Shown piece after piece: positions 60,197 through 64,000 of a stretch of DNA of 64,000 nt. The stretch is taken from assembly GCF_047663525.1 (NCBI RefSeq), contig NC_092602.1, positions 8,987,501-9,051,500 of the forward strand. The letters are read 5' to 3'. Positions within the stretch are counted from its first letter, which is position 1. Each line of letters opens with the position of its first letter. Both the position numbers and the translations under genes were made by a program. Source of the DNA: Anas platyrhynchos (lineage: Eukaryota > Chordata > Aves > Anseriformes > Anatidae). The notes under the pieces are model-generated. The model saw nothing but the letters and a program-made list of their open reading frames with translations. It ran no database searches and had not been told where the DNA came from.

Positions 60197-62162
60197 AGCA
60201 TTAGTGGCTTCCTAGTCATTAGCTAGAAGAGAGGGGAAGGAAGGAAAGGTGTCAATTAGCACTCAACATCTACACTAACATATTCACCATTTTCTTTAGA
60301 GGCAAGAGCAAAGCTCCTTCATTCCAGTTTTATGTAACTAAGAAATCATAGTAATTATGCCTGTTGCCTTTTCTTCTGAGAACTCCAACATATTTACTCT
60401 GCCACCTTTTTCCTTAAAGTATACGAGCTATGTGCTGTGTGTAGAACTGCATGCAAGCTACATCCACCACAGGTTTTTCCACCTTCCCCAGAAATGTTAC
60501 TGCCACTACCCAAACTAGAACATCGAATTTAACAAGTGTGATCCTACCCTGGATGATAAGACTTTGTCTATTCTCACCTGGCCCCTCTGCTGCCAGTCAG
60601 TGCATTTTGTCTCCTAATCAGCTTCAGCTGCCATGCCTTCCTCATCTTTTCCTGGTCCCTTTCTCCCTGACCATATGGTGTTTGTTTGGGCTGCAAAAGA
60701 CATTAATTTCATTATTTATGAGAAAGTCTTGTTCTAATAGAGAGTGAGGAGAGAGTGAGAAGAGAATGAGAAGGGAGAGAGAACAGAGAGAAAGAACAAG
60801 TACTGAACCCTAGTGTTTGATAAAATTAAGGAAGGTATTTGCTGTCTTCCTTGATTTGGTAATGTTTCATTCCATAACTAAAATATTAGCTTTTGAAGAA
60901 CAGCATTTCTGAGGCAGTGGGGAGAAGTCACTAACAACAGCTGTTGTTTCAACAAAATTAAGTCTTCACAGCACACTAACCGCTACCTCAGACACAGAAA
61001 TTCTCGATAGTGTCAATCATATAGATTATACAATCGTTATGCCAGACAATGAAACTTAGATGAAAATTAAACACAGACAAATCCAGTACTACATACTGGA
61101 ATGATGGTGATCAGTGAAAGATACTTTACAATGTGTAAAACCAATGCCAAATAACAGAAGAGCTATACACAAGTTATTCTCAACATTTGAGTAAAAGTAA
61201 TTTTTTTTCATTTGCCTGGATGTCTCAACTGTTTGGGTTTTCAGTAGCCAAAAATACTTGCTTTTTAATAAAATCTGTTTTTCTAGCTCCAAGTATTCTG
61301 GATAAAAATGACATTTGAGTTGGACAATGTACTTTATTTGTCAAATTGTTTTCTGTTTTTAAAGCTCTTCCTACGTCAGAGCAGTAAGGATGGTACAAAA
61401 TACCATCTTTCAATACATTTCTGTCTGCACATGATAAAGACAGCTTCTTAATCCACAAGCTGACTAAACAAAGACCTTACCTTTAAGTTTACTTTAGGCA
61501 CCAGACATTCCTCTCCCTATAGCCTCATAGGGAAAAACAACAACTTATATACAGGAGCAGTATACTTCAGCAGCAGCCATTTATTCGTCTGGCACAACAT
61601 TACAGACACATCTGGGAACAGAGATTTCAGAACCAATGGTTATCCGGTATATCCTGAAGACAGATGCCGTGTTTACATTTGATATTCAACTCTGAAAGGA
61701 GAGAGTTGGTAAGTTTGATCTTGCCTATACTTGAATGTCAAGCTAGTGCAACTAGAATTAGACTAAAATCAAATAAGTGATGAGTTTCCTTTGAATAATT
61801 AAGTGCAGTTTTACCATAAGGCATATTTTTTTTTCTCCTTGAAAAATCCCACAAAACTACCCTGGTAGGCTTCAGAAGCTGCCGTATTAAGTGAATGCTT
61901 CTGTTTGTACAGGATTTGAAGTTCTTGCTCCAAAATACCTTTAGGCAGGATGCTTCAGACAAACATATTCTTGGCATCTTCTCTCCAGAATATGGTTCCT
62001 GGGACTGAAGGACTATATAAACCGTACTTACAGAGAGAGGATTTCACACATACAGAATGGCTCCATTAGCCTAAGTCAGCAGCAATGCCCACTATGGAAG
62101 ATGGCTCACAGTCAAACAGTGCACTGTTCAGCCATTAGCAGAAGAATGGGATTTGAAGGAGA

Positions 62163-62192
62163 TTAATCTCACATTAATCTACATTAATCTCA
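62163..62192. repeat. Tandem ATTAATCT repeat
   Basis: ACATTAATCT occurs twice in a row, preceded by a related GATTAATCTC. Confidence 0.8.
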
Positions 62193-63174
62193 GTAACTTC
62201 TCGAGATTTACAAAAAGCCCTTGAGCTACCCAACAACATAACGGGAATGTAAAATTATAGATTAAAAAAAATAAAGGAAAGAAACAAGGGGAAAAGATAT
62301 AACAGTTTTGAATATAGGACTAAAAAAAAGTTACATGGTTCTGTAGTTTGAAGATTAAAACAAGCTTAGTATAGATCAGCAATGTTCAGCTCTCTTTGCT
62401 GATGGGAACAGTTGTGTTTACTGTTCTTACTTTCCTTCACCAGCAAAAAAGGACTAGAAATCAAAGAAAGTTCAAGATCAGGTATTTTAACAAGCTCTGG
62501 AAGTTGGAAAGAAAGCCCAACTACAAAGAATTCTTAAGAAGAATAAAGAAAAACATTTTCAATGGCCAAATTCAATTAAGACAATCAAATGCTCAGTCAT
62601 CATACCTCAAACTCAAGCTAGAAGTCATTCACACTATGAACTTAAATGTGGTCATAAAGTTAACCATACACTGAAAACATAAATCAGCCAAAAAGCTTAT
62701 GAAATCTATTCAATTTGAGTGAAGGACCACTACTGAGAACTAGCTACTCTGAGCTGTCTTCCATTTCTCATTAAATATATATATATTTACCACGCTATTT
62801 TTTTGCAAAAACAAAGCTTTCTAAAACTTTGTTTTTTGGCTTTGATTTTTTTTCCTAAAGCCAGTCAATGACTAGAAAGTATACTATACATTGTATTTAT
62901 AAGAACTTATACCAAGTTAAAGAGCAAACAAACACTGAAAACATATTATTACTATTGAAAAGATCCACATACTTTTACTAATCAGTTACCCTGATCTTTT
63001 TCATATCAGTTGCATCCAGCTCACCTATCACTTGTAGAAAGTGAACAAGTTACAGGAACAACTGCTAATATGCCCAAGATGGACATCCTCACTTACTTAC
63101 AAATTACATTTTGTTCAAAATAAACAACCCGGAGCAAGAGAATAAACTTGCAATGCTAAATTCAATGCTGCTTC

Positions 63175-63220
63175 TTTTTATTATTATAAAAAGAATATTT
63201 TTATTATTATAAAAAGAATA
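63175..63220. repeat. Perfect 23-bp tandem duplication
   Basis: Two identical adjacent copies beginning TTTTTATTATTATAAAAAGA. Confidence 0.95.
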
Positions 63221-63641
63221 AGTCCATTTATTATTCTTACACTGAATGAACGACCACTGTACCAGCAGATTAACTGCTACTTTGTTCAGCCAAATATTCT
63301 TTCTATGTGGTCATATTTACTACATGTTGTCTTCTCCTTTATGTTGTTCATCAGTATTTAAAGACACTCAGGTGAAAAAACTCAGATCACGTACCAGCGG
63401 GGGAAGTGAAACCACTGCATGCCATCTTGGTAACACTGACTAACCCAGCTCTGGGGGGTTAGTTAGACCAAATCCATCCTAAGAGATCTGACATTCTTCA
63501 GAAAAAGAGGCTTCCCCCAACTCCCTTCCTGCACTACCTCCTCATCCAAGAAATAAAAGAAAGGGAAGAGTACTACTTCTTCCAGGACCATGGCATCTTG
63601 TCCTCTCAGACGAACAGAGGCAACAATAGGTACATTTCAGC

Positions 63642-63647
63642 TTTATT
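63642..63647 (-). terminator. Polyadenylation signal, minus strand
   Basis: AATAAA on the minus strand, preceded by TTGTTGTTGTTTTTTTCT. It presumably serves the gene beyond the right edge. Confidence 0.45.
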
Positions 63648-63754
63648 AGAAAAAAACAACAACAACAAAAGTTTATACAAAGCTCTGCATTTTACAGAAA
63701 ATCACCTCCCCCAAACACAAAGAAATCCAACATGGCAAGCTGTATGCATTTTTT

Positions 63755-63818
63755 CATATACATACATATATATGTACATACACATATATATGTGTGAACG
63801 CACGCGTGTATATATACT
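63755..63818. repeat. (TA)n/(TG)n palindromic low-complexity tract
   Basis: Alternating TATA, TACATA and TGTG/CACGCG segments (for example CATACATATATATGTACATA), largely self-complementary, inside the presumed 3' UTR. Confidence 0.85.
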
Positions 63819-64000
63819 GTGACTTTTTTTTGCATGGTTTGCATTCATTATTTTACAAAGTTAACATTCAGTAGAAAAAAAGGTCTTTGTTACCATTATT
63901 TTCTCATATAAATAACTGTGAGCAGTCCCTCTGCAGATAGATAAAAAACACCTTTTCGTGTCATTCTGTAAAAAACAGACATTACTGAAATGGCATTGAA

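Larger units (their letters stand above)
51804..63619. other. AT-rich region without a recognised gene
   Basis: About 11.8 kb with no protein family recognised on either strand. It holds homopolymer tracts (55000, 58874), a CR1 3' end, purine/pyrimidine palindromic repeats and short duplications. A minus-strand AATAAA near 61580 and an exon-like block just upstream of it could belong to a distal 3' end of the gene to the right. Open frames here are at most about 110 codons and lack motifs. Confidence 0.5.
63620..64000 (-). other. Probable 3' UTR tail of a minus-strand gene off the right edge
   Basis: Read on the minus strand, AT-rich sequence with TG and TTG runs leads to AATAAAGCTGAAATG at 63647. 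That is a typical vertebrate 3' UTR ending. No coding exon is inside the window, so the gene cannot be named. Confidence 0.45.

Overview
The window looks like nuclear DNA from a bird, with chicken or a close relative most likely. It has spliced genes with GT/AG junctions, long introns, a 3'-truncated CR1-type LINE end and a MIR-like SINE trace. It also carries a VegT/Tbx16-family T-box gene of the kind described in chicken as TBX6L. Composition changes sharply along it: AT-rich over CRKL (1-14.8 kb), GC- and CpG-richer in the middle (about 15-31 kb), and AT-rich again to the right end. No bacterial-type operons, CRISPR arrays, tRNAs or rRNAs were seen.

Layout. (1) 1-13.8 kb, plus strand: the last two coding exons of CRKL (SH2-SH3-SH3 adaptor) and a long 3' UTR; the SH2 exon lies off the left edge. 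(2) 13.8-27.5 kb: a GC-rich intergenic block with no recognisable coding exon. (3) 27.5-37 kb, minus strand: the TBX6L gene, with eight coding exons whose splice phases all agree. They encode a complete T-box and end in a recognisable VegT/Tbx16-type C-terminus. The short first coding exon is only a candidate. CRKL and TBX6L are therefore tail-to-tail. (4) 37-48 kb: intergenic DNA, presumably including TBX6L upstream control DNA. (5) 48.4-51.8 kb, minus strand: a colinear series of five exon-like blocks resembling TBX6L exons 2 to 6, with frame shifts and lost diagnostic residues. I read this as a decayed or extremely diverged tandem T-box paralogue; it is the most unusual thing here. (6) 52-63.6 kb: AT-rich DNA with simple repeats and a CR1 end. 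(7) 63.6-64 kb: probable 3' UTR tail of a minus-strand gene beyond the right edge.

The two real genes are unrelated in function. CRKL is a cytoplasmic signalling adaptor. TBX6L is a DNA-binding mesoderm regulator. Their adjacency is a synteny feature, not a pathway.
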